Source: an uncultured Selenomonadaceae bacterium (lineage in GTDB: Bacteria > Bacillota > Negativicutes > Selenomonadales > Selenomonadaceae). From it: a stretch of DNA of 64,000 bases. Location: contig CAJOCQ010000001.1 in assembly GCA_905233135.1 (NCBI GenBank), positions 1 to 64,000 of the forward strand, in the 5' to 3' direction. The notes beneath the pieces were generated by a model. The model saw only the letters and a program-made list of their open reading frames with translations, ran no database searches and was not told the DNA's origin. A program made the position numbers and the translations under genes. How positions within the stretch are numbered: position 1 is the stretch's first letter; each line of letters opens with the position of its first letter. Positions 19,108 through 28,928 of the stretch are shown piece after piece.

Positions 19108-20142
19108 TTATCCCAAAAATTTAACGGCGGCTGCAATAACTTCAGCCGGCTTGACATTGTACAAGCAATTTGGCTTGGGATAACTCGGGCATTCTTTTTC
19201 ACGAACGGTACAAGGACAGCAAGGCTCGTGGCTGGAAAGTGCAACGGCGTTTTCATTAATCGGCGAATAGCGGGCAACAGGTATGCAACTGAAAAATGCA
19301 ACGGTTTTAATCCCCGTAGTTGCCGCAATGTGCATTGCGCCCGTATCGACAGTTATAAATAATTCTGCGCGACGGAAAATTTCAGCAAGGTCAGGCAACG
19401 AAGTTTCGCCGCAAAAATTCAAAACGCCGCCGCCAATTTCAGCAATGACTTCATCGGCGTAAATTTTGTCATTCGGCGCACCAATTATGAAAAAAGCCGC
19501 GTTATACTTTTCGCGCAGGGCTTTTACAACTTCAGCAAAATATTCTTTCGGATAAGTTTTGAGCGGAAAAGTTCCCTTGACGCAAAGCGCAATTTTAATT
19601 TTATCTTGCGGAATTTGTTTCCAAAGTTTTTCGACGTTGGAAGAAAATTTTGTTGGGAATTGCGGCAAGCCGTGCCCTTCAATCTTAAAAAATTTCCGCA
19701 CAATTTCTTGAAAACTTTCGGCTTGCAACCTTGAAGATAAATCGTAGTCAATTTCTATAACATCCGTGTACAGCATTGGTACGCGGCTTTTTTTACTTTC
19801 AAAAATTTTTGTCGGGCAAACGCGGCGCGGAATACCTGCGGCAAGCGTTATTAAAGCAGGTCTCAATTTCCTGTCAAAAGAAATCGCAAGGTCAAATTTT
19901 CGGCGGCGAATTTCTTTAATAATTTCGTAAGTTTTGCCGAGCGAATTTTTACGCGCGGTGTACTCAAATGCAATTACGTCATCAACCGCAGGATTATCAA
20001 TCACGGCATCTTTGACGACGCCTTTAACCAACATTGTAATTTTGGTGTCGGGAAAATTTTTCTTGATTAAATCGAGCGCGGAAGTCGCCAAAACTACGTC
20101 GCCCAAATTTACCAGCGCATTTACCAAAATATTTTTATACAT
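19108..20142 (-). CDS. Glycosyltransferase family 9 (heptosyltransferase-like)
   Basis: ILVNALVNLGDVVLATSALDLIKKNFPDTKITMLVK..., DTGAMHIAATTGIKTVAFF. Confidence 0.88.
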   Translation of the reverse strand: MYKNILVNALVNLGDVVLATSALDLIKKNFPDTKITMLVKGVVKDAVIDNPAVDDVIAFEYTARKNSLGKTYEIIKEIRRRKFDLAISFDRKLRPALITLAAGIPRRVCPTKIFESKKSRVPMLYTDVIEIDYDLSSRLQAESFQEIVRKFFKIEGHGLPQFPTKFSSNVEKLWKQIPQDKIKIALCVKGTFPLKTYPKEYFAEVVKALREKYNAAFFIIGAPNDKIYADEVIAEIGGGVLNFCGETSLPDLAEIFRRAELFITVDTGAMHIAATTGIKTVAFFSCIPVARYSPINENAVALSSHEPCCPCTVREKECPSYPKPNCLYNVKPAEVIAAAVKFLG

Positions 20143-20230
20143 TGAAATTCCTCCGTAAACTTGACAAAAAATTTTTCGCTGTCTAAGATTTTAATAATTG
20201 AATAATTCTTTTGCAAGGGGAGTTTAAAGC

Positions 20231-20896
20231 GTGAAAATTTTTAAAAACGATTGGGCAGATTTGCTCAATGACGAATTGCAAAAACCGTACTATCAGGAAC
20301 TGCGAAAATTTTTAATAAGCGAATACCGCACGCAGGAAATTTTTCCCGATATGTACGATATTTTTAACGCGCTACACTATACAAGCTACGCAGATACAAA
20401 AGTTGTAATTTTGGGACAAGACCCCTACCACGAGCCGGGACAAGCGCACGGCTTAAGCTTTTCGGTTTTGCCGAATGTTCCGCCGCCGCCTTCCCTGCAA
20501 AATATTTTTAAAGAACTTCGCGCAGATTTAGGTTGCACAATTCCAAAACACGGCTGCTTAAAATCTTGGGCAGAACAGGGCGTCTTGCTTTTAAACGCAG
20601 TTTTGACGGTACGTGCGCACGCGGCGAACTCTCATAAAGGCAAGGGTTGGGAAATTTTTACAAACAGAATCATTGAACTTTTGAACGAACACGAACGCCC
20701 GCTGGCTTTTATATTATGGGGGAATCCTGCGCGAGCAAAAAAAGCAATGATAACAAATCCGCTCCATTTTATAGTTGAATCCGCGCACCCGAGCCCGCTT
20801 TCTGCTGACAGGGGATTTTTCGGCAGCCGCCCCTTTTCCAAAGTAAATAATTTTCTAACTTCGATTGGCGAAACGCCCATTAATTGGCAAATTTAG
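20231..20896 (+). CDS. ung: Uracil-DNA glycosylase
   Basis: [64 protein letters not shown]. Confidence 0.97.
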   Translation: MKIFKNDWADLLNDELQKPYYQELRKFLISEYRTQEIFPDMYDIFNALHYTSYADTKVVILGQDPYHEPGQAHGLSFSVLPNVPPPPSLQNIFKELRADLGCTIPKHGCLKSWAEQGVLLLNAVLTVRAHAANSHKGKGWEIFTNRIIELLNEHERPLAFILWGNPARAKKAMITNPLHFIVESAHPSPLSADRGFFGSRPFSKVNNFLTSIGETPINWQI

Positions 20897-20960
20897 GAAA
20901 CAGGATACAGGGATTAGGGAACAAATTCAAAACCCTGTCCCCTGTTTTCCTGTTTCCTAA
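20893..20960. repeat. Intergenic hairpin of degenerate tandem repeats (family H)
   Basis: 12-bp perfect terminal inverted repeat TTAGGAAACAGG...CCTGTTTCCTAA. Confidence 0.8.
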
Positions 20961-21104
20961 TGTGCTTCGGAAAAAAGAAAGTACATTTACAAAAGAAATA
21001 ATAAAAAAAATTACCGCCCCCGCCCAATCTAAATTCATTGACAAAAATATATCGTTTAAAATAAAATAATACGATAAAATTTTAACGTCAAACGGGGAAA
21101 TTTA

Positions 21105-22307
21105 ATGAATAAAAAATTAATCATCGGCATAATTGTAATTGCGCTGATAAGCTCTATTGGTACGATTGTCGGGCTTTGTTTCGCCATTGGATTTGATTCA
21201 AAAACCGCAGGAAATTTAACGCGGCTGATTGGCGCAATGCGTTTTATTGAATCTCAATACGTTCAAGAAGTCGATGAAGAAACTTTAATTAACGGCGCAA
21301 TTAGCGGAATGGTGCGCTCTTTGGATGACCCGCACTCAATTTACCTTGAACCGCGCCTTTATAATCTGCTGAAATCTGAAACAAGCGGAAGTTTTGGCGG
21401 TATAGGCGTTTATATGGGCTTTAAAAAAGAGGGCGGCGTTTATATTTTGGGCGTAATTCCCGAAAGTCCCGGCGCAAAAGTCGGCTTGAAAGCAGGCGAT
21501 TCAATTTTGGCTGTCGATTCTAAACCAATCGAAGAAATTGACCCCGCCGAAGTCGCTTTAAAAATTCGCGGCGAAATTGGTACTAACGTTGAACTTTTGA
21601 TTCACCGCGAAGGCGAAGAAGATAAAACCTACACAATTACGCGCGATGTTATCAAAATGCAAACTGTAGCAGGTAAAATGCTCGACGCAAGAGAAGGCTA
21701 TATCAGAATTTCCAATTTCAGCGAAGATACAGGCGAAGATTTTAAAGACACCCTTACCGCGTTGGAAAATCAGGGAATGAAGGGCTTAATTTTAGATTTG
21801 CGCCAAAATCCCGGCGGCTTAATTACAAGCTGCGTTGAAGTCGCGCAGGAAATTGTTCCCGCAGGTACGATTGTTTCAGTTATCAAACGCAACGGCGATA
21901 AGGAAGTTTATACTTCCAATTTGAAAGAGTCGAAATTCCCGATAGTTGTTTTGATTGACAAAAACAGTGCAAGCGCGTCCGAACTTTTAAGCGGCGCGTT
22001 GCAGGATACTAAGGCGGCGTTAATCGTCGGTGAAAAATCTTATGGCAAAGGCTCCGTTCAAACTGTCGTCCCAATGTTCCACGATGACGGCTTAAAAATT
22101 ACCATTGCGAAATATTACACGCCGAGCGGGCGCACTGTTGACGGTACGGGCGTTACCCCCGATGTTGAAGTTGTTCTTGAAAATCCTTTGCACATTCCGC
22201 ACGAAATCAGCCAAGAGAATCCCGCTGACTTGCAACTGAAAACAGCTGAAGAACTTTTGGCTAAACAAATTGACGCGGGAAAAATTTTTTTCGACGATAA
22301 CAGTTGA
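21105..22307 (+). CDS. S41 family C-terminal processing peptidase
   Basis: Signal anchor, PDZ (GGIGVYMGFKKEGGVYILGVIPESPGAKVGLKAGDSIL), catalytic NSASASELLSGALQD...GEKSYGKGSVQ. Confidence 0.95.
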   Translation: MNKKLIIGIIVIALISSIGTIVGLCFAIGFDSKTAGNLTRLIGAMRFIESQYVQEVDEETLINGAISGMVRSLDDPHSIYLEPRLYNLLKSETSGSFGGIGVYMGFKKEGGVYILGVIPESPGAKVGLKAGDSILAVDSKPIEEIDPAEVALKIRGEIGTNVELLIHREGEEDKTYTITRDVIKMQTVAGKMLDAREGYIRISNFSEDTGEDFKDTLTALENQGMKGLILDLRQNPGGLITSCVEVAQEIVPAGTIVSVIKRNGDKEVYTSNLKESKFPIVVLIDKNSASASELLSGALQDTKAALIVGEKSYGKGSVQTVVPMFHDDGLKITIAKYYTPSGRTVDGTGVTPDVEVVLENPLHIPHEISQENPADLQLKTAEELLAKQIDAGKIFFDDNS

Positions 22308-22397
22308 TTTAGTGGAGTGTGAAAACGGAACGGGCAAAAGTGTTAAAAATTTATCCAATCCCTAAAACCTAACACCTGACACCTGACACCTAAAAAA

Positions 22398-23195
22398 ATG
22401 TTTGAATTTGAATTTATGAGAAACGCGCTCTGCGCAGTAATTTTAGTAACGCCGCTGTTCGGTATTTTGTCAACGATGGTTGTCTCAAACCGAATGGCTT
22501 TTTTTTCTGATTCATTGGGACACGGCGCATTTACGGGAATTGCAATAGGCGCAATTTTAGGCGTCGGCAGTGAAATTTTCGGGCTGATAATTTTTTCAAT
22601 AATATTTGCGCTGCTGATAACGTACATAAAAAATAAAGCGCACAGCGGCGCAGATACAGTTATTGGCGTGTTCAGTTCAACTGCTATTGCACTCGGTTTA
22701 ATGTTAATGTCGGCGGGCGGGCAGTTCAATAAATTTTCCAGATTTTTAATAGGCGATTTACTTTCAATCACGCAGGAAGATTTAATTTATTTGGGCGCGG
22801 TATTCGTTGCAGTTTTTGTAAGCTGGATTTTTTTATTTAACAAATTATTAATAGCGTCAGTGAATAAAACATTGGCGCGCAGCAGGGGAATTGCCACGCA
22901 AAAAGTAGAATCAATTTTCGCCGTAATATTAGCGGTAGTAGTTGCACTTTCAATTCAATGGGTAGGAATTTTGATAATAAACGCACTTTTGGTTTTACCT
23001 GCGGCGGCTGCAAGAAATGTAACAAATTCTGTAAAAGCATACCACGTTTTCAGCGTTGCAACGGCGTTAATTTCGGGCTTGACGGGATTATTTTTGGCGT
23101 ACGAATTAAACTCGGCAGCAGGTTCAACAATCGTAGTTTGCGCGGCTGTAATTTATTTCGTGACGCTGATTTTAAAGCCGCGCTTTGTAAAGTAG
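22398..23195 (+). CDS. Metal (Zn/Mn) ABC transporter permease, ZnuB-like
   Basis: FFSDSLGHGAFTGIAIGAILGV, ALSIQWVGILIINALLVLPAAAARNV. Confidence 0.9.
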   Translation: MFEFEFMRNALCAVILVTPLFGILSTMVVSNRMAFFSDSLGHGAFTGIAIGAILGVGSEIFGLIIFSIIFALLITYIKNKAHSGADTVIGVFSSTAIALGLMLMSAGGQFNKFSRFLIGDLLSITQEDLIYLGAVFVAVFVSWIFLFNKLLIASVNKTLARSRGIATQKVESIFAVILAVVVALSIQWVGILIINALLVLPAAAARNVTNSVKAYHVFSVATALISGLTGLFLAYELNSAAGSTIVVCAAVIYFVTLILKPRFVK

Positions 23196-23208
23196 GGGGG
23201 AATTTTTT

Positions 23209-23433
23209 ATGCAAAACGAATATCTTGTAAATTTTGAGTACGATGCTGAAGCAAGCGTTTGGATTGCTACAAGCGAAAATGTTACAGGATTAATTTTAGA
23301 ATCTGAATCACTCGACAAACTTATTGAAAGAGTTTTAGACGTTGTACCTGAACTTGTCGAACTTAACAAGTTGCCAAAGTACTCAACAATTAATTTTTCA
23401 ATGAACAGACGCGAAAGAATGAATATTGCATAA
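23209..23433 (+). CDS. DUF1902-like putative antitoxin (HicB-type fold)
   Basis: YLVNFEYDAEASVWIATSENVTGLILESESLDKLIERV; directly followed by HicA-like gene. Confidence 0.7.
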   Translation: MQNEYLVNFEYDAEASVWIATSENVTGLILESESLDKLIERVLDVVPELVELNKLPKYSTINFSMNRRERMNIA

Positions 23434-23627
23434 TGGCTGAATATGAAAAGAAAGTTAGAGAACTTCTCAAGCAAAACGGTTGTAATTTTGTTAGGCACGG
23501 CAAAGGCGACCACGATATTTATTACAGCCCTATTACAAATAGCAATGTTGTTGTAGATACAAAAATAAAGTCCAGACATACAGCTAATACTATAATGAAA
23601 CAAAGCGGGATTACATACCATTTTTAA
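23433..23627 (+). CDS. HicA family type II toxin
   Basis: KKVRELLKQNGCNFVRHGKGDHDIYYSP...KSRHTANTIMKQSGI. Confidence 0.85.
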   Translation: MAEYEKKVRELLKQNGCNFVRHGKGDHDIYYSPITNSNVVVDTKIKSRHTANTIMKQSGITYHF

Positions 23628-23645
23628 AAATAAAAAAATTTTTGA

Positions 23646-24881
23646 ATGGCGGTTTTACATTTGGAAAATTTAAAATTGGAACTACAAAAATATATTGCCG
23701 AAAATTTCATTGAAGAAAAAACCTTCGCGCAGGATTTGGAAGAAATTTTTTCTGCGGAAAAGGCAGTTTTTGACTTTGCGCCGAATTTTCAAAAACTGCT
23801 TGAAAAAAATGCAGACGAAACTTTTTCTGAAATGTTGGCGCGGCTGATTGAAGAAAGTGGCGAAAAAAATTCTGAAATTTACAACCGCGCAAATGTTGAC
23901 CGCCGCCTGTTTTCCAAAATTTTAAAAAATCCATACTATCAGCCCGCCAAAAATACCGCGCTTGCATTCGCCGTCGCACTGAAACTAAATTACCAACAAA
24001 CGCAGAAATTTTTACAATCTGCCGGTTTCACTCTCAACAAAAAAAATCTCGGCGATGTCATTATAACTTTTTGCATTGAGAAAAAAATTTTCGACATTGA
24101 CACTATTAACGAATTTCTGTACGAATACAAACAACCGCTGATTGGCGGCGGGCAAAAATTTTGTCGCCCTGCAGACGACCTTTTTAAAACTAAAACCGTT
24201 TATAATCCCGATAAAGTTAAGGGGGTTTTTAAAATGGCAAATGTAACTGAAGTAGTTTTTATTCTCGACAGGAGCGGCTCTATGAGCGGGCTTGAAAGTG
24301 ACACAATCGGCGGCTTTAACTCAATGCTTGCAAAACACAAAAACGGCGAAAACGCCGCGCTTGTTTCAACCGTGCTTTTTGACCACGAATCGGAAGTTAT
24401 TCACGACAGACTGCCAATAGCTGAAGTGCCGAATTTGACTGACAAAGAATATTTCGTGCACGGCAATACCGCTCTGCTTGACGCAATGGGCGACGCTATC
24501 AAACATATCCGAAATATTCACAAGTACGCACGCCCCGAAGATGTTCCCGCCAAAACTATTTTTATTATCACTACCGACGGCGAAGAAAATTCAAGCCACC
24601 GTTACACTTATTACGATATTAAAAAACTTGTCGAAGCTCAAAAGGAAAAGGGCTGGGACTTCGTATTTTTGGGCGCGAATATCGACGCAATAAGCGTTGC
24701 AAGTCATATGGGAATTTCTGCAAACCGCGCGGTTAATTATCACAACGACAAGCGCGGCACAAAGGCGCGTTATTCTGCAATGGAAAATTTTATGAGCGCG
24801 GCTATGTCTGCAAAAAGTATGGCTGAAGTTGATGACGATTGGCGCGCTGATGTTGACGAAGATTTTAAATCAAGAAAATAA
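23646..24881 (+). CDS. Fusion protein: N-terminal HTH-like region plus C-terminal VWA domain
   Basis: NRANVDRRLFSKILKNPYYQPAKNTALAFAVALKLN (HTH-like) then FILDRSGSMSGLESDTIGGFNSM with MIDAS DxSxS. Confidence 0.8.
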   Translation: MAVLHLENLKLELQKYIAENFIEEKTFAQDLEEIFSAEKAVFDFAPNFQKLLEKNADETFSEMLARLIEESGEKNSEIYNRANVDRRLFSKILKNPYYQPAKNTALAFAVALKLNYQQTQKFLQSAGFTLNKKNLGDVIITFCIEKKIFDIDTINEFLYEYKQPLIGGGQKFCRPADDLFKTKTVYNPDKVKGVFKMANVTEVVFILDRSGSMSGLESDTIGGFNSMLAKHKNGENAALVSTVLFDHESEVIHDRLPIAEVPNLTDKEYFVHGNTALLDAMGDAIKHIRNIHKYARPEDVPAKTIFIITTDGEENSSHRYTYYDIKKLVEAQKEKGWDFVFLGANIDAISVASHMGISANRAVNYHNDKRGTKARYSAMENFMSAAMSAKSMAEVDDDWRADVDEDFKSRK

Positions 24882-24954
24882 ATCCTGCGCGAAGTTCATA
24901 AAAATTTAACGCCGCGAAAAAAATTCGGGGCGTTTTTTTGTTGCGAAAAATTTT

Positions 24955-25125
24955 TTACCTTAATTGGCGGCGTTTTAATTTTTCCTGTTCATCTCTGTAA
25001 TTACAAACTTCGTTTATTGCAAGACCGAATACAAAGCCGTAAAGCCAACTGTTCCAATCTTTAACAGGGTCGCCAAAAATTATTCCGAGAACGAACAGTA
25101 TTATAAAAAATACAGAGAATTTCAT
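24955..25125 (-). CDS. 56-aa hypothetical membrane protein (absent from supplied ORF track)
   Basis: Reverse strand ATG after AAGGAGG: MKFSVFFIILFVLGIIFGDPVKDWNSWLYGFVFGLAINEVCNYRDEQEKLKRRQLR*. Confidence 0.6.
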   Translation of the reverse strand: MKFSVFFIILFVLGIIFGDPVKDWNSWLYGFVFGLAINEVCNYRDEQEKLKRRQLR

Positions 25126-25203
25126 TTTAAAGCCTCCTTAAAATTTTTTTTAATTATAACACGAAGTTTATTTTATTGGAAAATTGCAGGGAAAATTTTT
25201 TAA

Positions 25204-25590
25204 GTGTCGAAAATTTTAAGCGTTATGAAACAAATTATTTTAACATTTCGGCGCGGCTGGAAATTTTTCCTTGCAGTAGCCGCAATGATGCTGATTCAAT
25301 TAATTTCAACCGAGCAAATTTATTTGTGCGGCGCAGTATTCATAGGGGCGTTGCTTGCTTTTTTTTATTTTGTATCTTCGGCGGCGCGTCTTGAATCTGC
25401 CGCCAAAATGAATGTTGCCGGAGCGAAACGCACAATGTTAATCGGCTTATTATTGCGCCTGCTGATGATTTCAGTTGTATTAGCGGTTGCCGCCAAAATA
25501 TCGACGGATTTATTTTTAACTTCGGCGGTATGTTTCATTGTTTTTTATGTCAGCGCGCTGGGTGTTTTGGTGTACTTTGGAAGGGGGTGA
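25204..25590 (+). CDS. atpI: ATP synthase subunit I (AtpI-like)
   Basis: Four TM segments, position directly upstream of atpB. Confidence 0.75.
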   Translation: MSKILSVMKQIILTFRRGWKFFLAVAAMMLIQLISTEQIYLCGAVFIGALLAFFYFVSSAARLESAAKMNVAGAKRTMLIGLLLRLLMISVVLAVAAKISTDLFLTSAVCFIVFYVSALGVLVYFGRG

Positions 25591-25594
25591 ATTT

Positions 25595-26263
25595 ATGGAA
25601 CATATCGGAGTTCGTGAGACTGTTCAATTTATGGGCTTGACGTTCAACATTGAAACTTTAGAAATGACGTGGCTTGCAATGGGTATTACTATTGTAATTT
25701 CCTGCCTTGCCGTGCGCAGTTTGAAAGTTATTCCGAGCGGCTGGCAAAATTTTCTTGAAATAATTGTAGAATGGTTGCATAAACAAATTGAAGGAATGAT
25801 GGGCAAACGCGGAATGTTTCTTGCGCCGTTTATCGTATCGCTGTTTTTATTTTTGTTGACGAGTAACCTTTTGGGCTTGATACCGTTTTTTGTATCGCCG
25901 ACAAACGATTTAAATACAACGTTGGGGCTTGCCTTGTTGGTAGTTTGCATGGTGCACTTCTTCGGCTTGTATTTCAAACGCGGGCATTACATTGCGCACT
26001 TTTTCCAACCTATAGCACCTTTTGTAATTATCAATGCTATTGAAGAAATTGCAAAGCCGATAACGTTGGCTTTTCGTCTGTTCGGGAACATTCTCGCGGG
26101 CGAAATTTTAATTATCGTTTTGTTGCATTTAACCGAAAATCCGTTTTGGCTTTCACTTCCGAGCGTGGCGTGGTTAGGTTTCAGTATTTTTATCAGTTGC
26201 GTTCACGCGGTTATTTTCACGATGTTAAGTATGGCTTATTTGGGCAATGCCGTTAAGGAGTAA
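25595..26263 (+). CDS. atpB: F1Fo ATP synthase subunit a
   Basis: IIVEWLHKQIEGMMG..., EEIAKPITLAFRLFGNILAGEILI. Confidence 0.95.
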   Translation: MEHIGVRETVQFMGLTFNIETLEMTWLAMGITIVISCLAVRSLKVIPSGWQNFLEIIVEWLHKQIEGMMGKRGMFLAPFIVSLFLFLLTSNLLGLIPFFVSPTNDLNTTLGLALLVVCMVHFFGLYFKRGHYIAHFFQPIAPFVIINAIEEIAKPITLAFRLFGNILAGEILIIVLLHLTENPFWLSLPSVAWLGFSIFISCVHAVIFTMLSMAYLGNAVKE

Positions 26264-26269
26264 TTTTTA

Positions 26270-26722
26270 TTGGCTAAGAAAATTTTTTCGGCAATTCTGC
26301 TGTTGAATTTAATATTTGTCGGCTCCTTTGCAACGGCGGCTGAAAATCCCCGCGCCGATAAAAATTTTGCGCTTTTCTACCAACATCAAGGCTACGATTA
26401 TCTTTTGAAGAAAGATTCTTTGGATTGGTACGAAAAAAACTCTCTGCGCGTTGTATTTTTTAAATTTGTAGTTTATGACAGCAGAACGCCCGAAAATACA
26501 AATTGGGATAAAGAAACGCCTATGCAGTTTGCTTACAACGTTGCAGAAAAAAAAGTTTATTTTATCGAATCAGACGGCTCTTTGGATTATTTAAACCCCA
26601 ACGGCACTACGGCTGAAGGCAGCAACTACGCGCCGGGCGCGGAAATTGCTTATTGGCTTGCATTCGGCGAAAAATTTTATGGCACTTACGACGATGATTT
26701 CTACAATTTTTTAGATGATTAA
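26270..26722 (+). CDS. Hypothetical secreted protein within the atp operon
   Basis: TTG start, signal peptide AKKIFSAILLLNLIFVGSFATAAEN; no family recognised. Confidence 0.75.
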   Translation: MAKKIFSAILLLNLIFVGSFATAAENPRADKNFALFYQHQGYDYLLKKDSLDWYEKNSLRVVFFKFVVYDSRTPENTNWDKETPMQFAYNVAEKKVYFIESDGSLDYLNPNGTTAEGSNYAPGAEIAYWLAFGEKFYGTYDDDFYNFLDD

Positions 26723-26750
26723 TTTTTAAATTTTGAGGAGGCAAATTTAA

Positions 26751-27005
<255 letters not shown>

Positions 27006-27118
27006 TTCAAAGGAGCAATGACTTTTGAAAAAATTTAATGCAGTGGAAATTGTAAGCTAGCGGAGGCTTGCTTACAGTTTCAAGCCTCCATAAAAAAATT
27101 TTTTTGGAGGTTAAAGCA

Positions 27119-27517
27119 TTGAACAGGGAAAACAAAAGAAAACTTTTTGACAAAAATTATTTTAAGAAACACCCTTGCAACGAACCTTTTACCTGCAAAA
27201 ATTGCGGGCGGCTTGTTGTAGAAACGGGCGCAGGCACTAAACACCGTAACCATTGCCCATATTGTTTGACGAGTCAACATTTGGACGACGAGCCTGGCGA
27301 CAGGGCGGCGAATTGCGGCGGCGTAATGGAACCCGTTGCAGTTTGGATTCAAAAAAACGGCGAATGGAAATTAATTCACCGTTGCAAAATTTGCGGCGTG
27401 TTGCATTCAAACAGAATTGCCGCTGATGATAATCCTTTAAAATTAATGTCATTGGCAATGAAACCGCTTGCCGCGCCGCCTTTCCCGTTGGACAGAATCG
27501 AAGAATTTTTTAATTAA
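27119..27517 (+). CDS. RNHCP-domain zinc-ribbon-like protein
   Basis: FTCKNCGRLV...GTKHRNHCPYCLTSQHLDD.PGDRAANCGGVMEPVAVW...IHRCKICGVLHSNRIAADDN; TTG start after TTGGAGG. Confidence 0.85.
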   Translation: MNRENKRKLFDKNYFKKHPCNEPFTCKNCGRLVVETGAGTKHRNHCPYCLTSQHLDDEPGDRAANCGGVMEPVAVWIQKNGEWKLIHRCKICGVLHSNRIAADDNPLKLMSLAMKPLAAPPFPLDRIEEFFN

Positions 27518-27543
27518 TTAATCAAAGGAAGGGGGAATTTTCT

Positions 27544-28044
27544 TTGATAGAAATTAACGCAACTATGGTCGCGCAGGTTGTAAACTTTCTGATATTGGCG
27601 GCAATACTGCGCGCGTTGGCTTACAAGCCCGTTGCAAAAATGTTGAAACAACGCTCTGATAAAATTCAAGACGCTATCAACAAGGCAGACGCTGACAAAA
27701 AAGCCGCCGAAGAAACTTTGTCGCAATATAAATCTCAATTAGCGGACGCGCAAAAACGCGCCCAAGAAATTGTTGACAAGGCAGAAATTACCGCGCGGCA
27801 AGAACGCGAAGCCCTCGTTGCTGAAACTAAAAAAGAAATTGAACGCCTTAAACAAAATGCGCAGGTTGAAATTCAAAACGAACGTAACCGCGCCTTTGAA
27901 CAAATGCAAAAAGAAATTGTTACCTTGAGTTTGGCGGCGGCTGAAAAAGTTGTCGCAAAAAATCTTACTTCCAAAGAAAATGATAAACTCGTCAGCGATT
28001 TCATTGCAGGTTTAAATGAAGATATGTTTAACGGCGTCAAGTAG
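27544..28044 (+). CDS. atpF: F1Fo ATP synthase subunit b
   Basis: N-terminal TM, long charged coiled-coil, position. Confidence 0.93.
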   Translation: MIEINATMVAQVVNFLILAAILRALAYKPVAKMLKQRSDKIQDAINKADADKKAAEETLSQYKSQLADAQKRAQEIVDKAEITARQEREALVAETKKEIERLKQNAQVEIQNERNRAFEQMQKEIVTLSLAAAEKVVAKNLTSKENDKLVSDFIAGLNEDMFNGVK

Positions 28045-28055
28045 GGGGCGGCTAA

Positions 28056-28598
28056 ATGTTAAATATTCAGCTTGCCACAAAATATTCCCGTGCAATTTTT
28101 GAACTCGCGCAGGAAGAAAATAAACTCGACGATTACGCAAAAGATTTACTGCAAGTTTACGAAGACGTTTTCAGCTTGCCCGAAGCAGTCAAGTTTTTCC
28201 AAAATCCCCTAATCCCGCACCAAGCAAAAAAAGATTTGCTTGCAAAGGCGTTTGAAAAGGAAATTTCGCCCGAAGTTTTCAACTTTTTAATGTTGCTTGT
28301 CGATAAAAATCGAATCGGCATTTTCAACGAAATTTACGAAATTTTCAACGGCTTAAAAAATCAGGCACAGGGAATTTTGGTCGCAGATGTTATAACGGCG
28401 TTTGCGCTTACAAAAACTCAAGAAACTCAACTTACAAAAAAACTTGCGGCAGTTACAGGCAAAAAAATTCAAATTCGCAAGCACGAAGATAAATCGATTT
28501 TAGGCGGCGTCATTGTAACTATTGGCGATAAACGCATTGATGGTTCAGCGGCAGGGCGTTTACGCGCCTTGAAAGGTACGCTTGCAGTTGGAAATTAA
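28056..28598 (+). CDS. atpH: F1Fo ATP synthase subunit delta
   Basis: ATKYSRAIFELAQEENKLDDYAKDL; C-terminal SILGGVIVTIGDKRIDGSAAGRLRALK. Confidence 0.95.
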   Translation: MLNIQLATKYSRAIFELAQEENKLDDYAKDLLQVYEDVFSLPEAVKFFQNPLIPHQAKKDLLAKAFEKEISPEVFNFLMLLVDKNRIGIFNEIYEIFNGLKNQAQGILVADVITAFALTKTQETQLTKKLAAVTGKKIQIRKHEDKSILGGVIVTIGDKRIDGSAAGRLRALKGTLAVGN

Positions 28599-28624
28599 GG
28601 GCGAAGAAATTTTTTTATAAAAAA

Positions 28625-28742
28625 GAAAAAAGCGGCTGAGCGTGATGCGAAGCCGCCTGTTGCGCCCGAAACGCAGGATGCGTTTCCAGCGCAACGAGTT
28701 TTTCTTTGGTACTTTCTTTTTGCTGAAAAAAGAAAGTACATT
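28625..28742. repeat. Dispersed palindromic intergenic element (family E, copy 4) between atpH and atpA
   Basis: GTACTTTCTTTTTgctgAAAAAAGAAAGTAC (28709-28739) plus upstream GC-rich hairpins and TTTTTCTTTG. Confidence 0.75.
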
Positions 28743-28928
28743 TAAAAATTTAAATTTATTAAGCTAAAAATTATCCCCCTACACACTTAAATTTGCCCAA
28801 AAACGGGCTTAAAATCGATTTTAACTTTTTACGTAAAAAGTATCGTAACAAATCACATTGACGCCTTTACGGCGATTTTTGGAAGTTTTAAAGACTCTTT
28901 GCAGTCATTCAGAGGTGAAGTAACAAAT

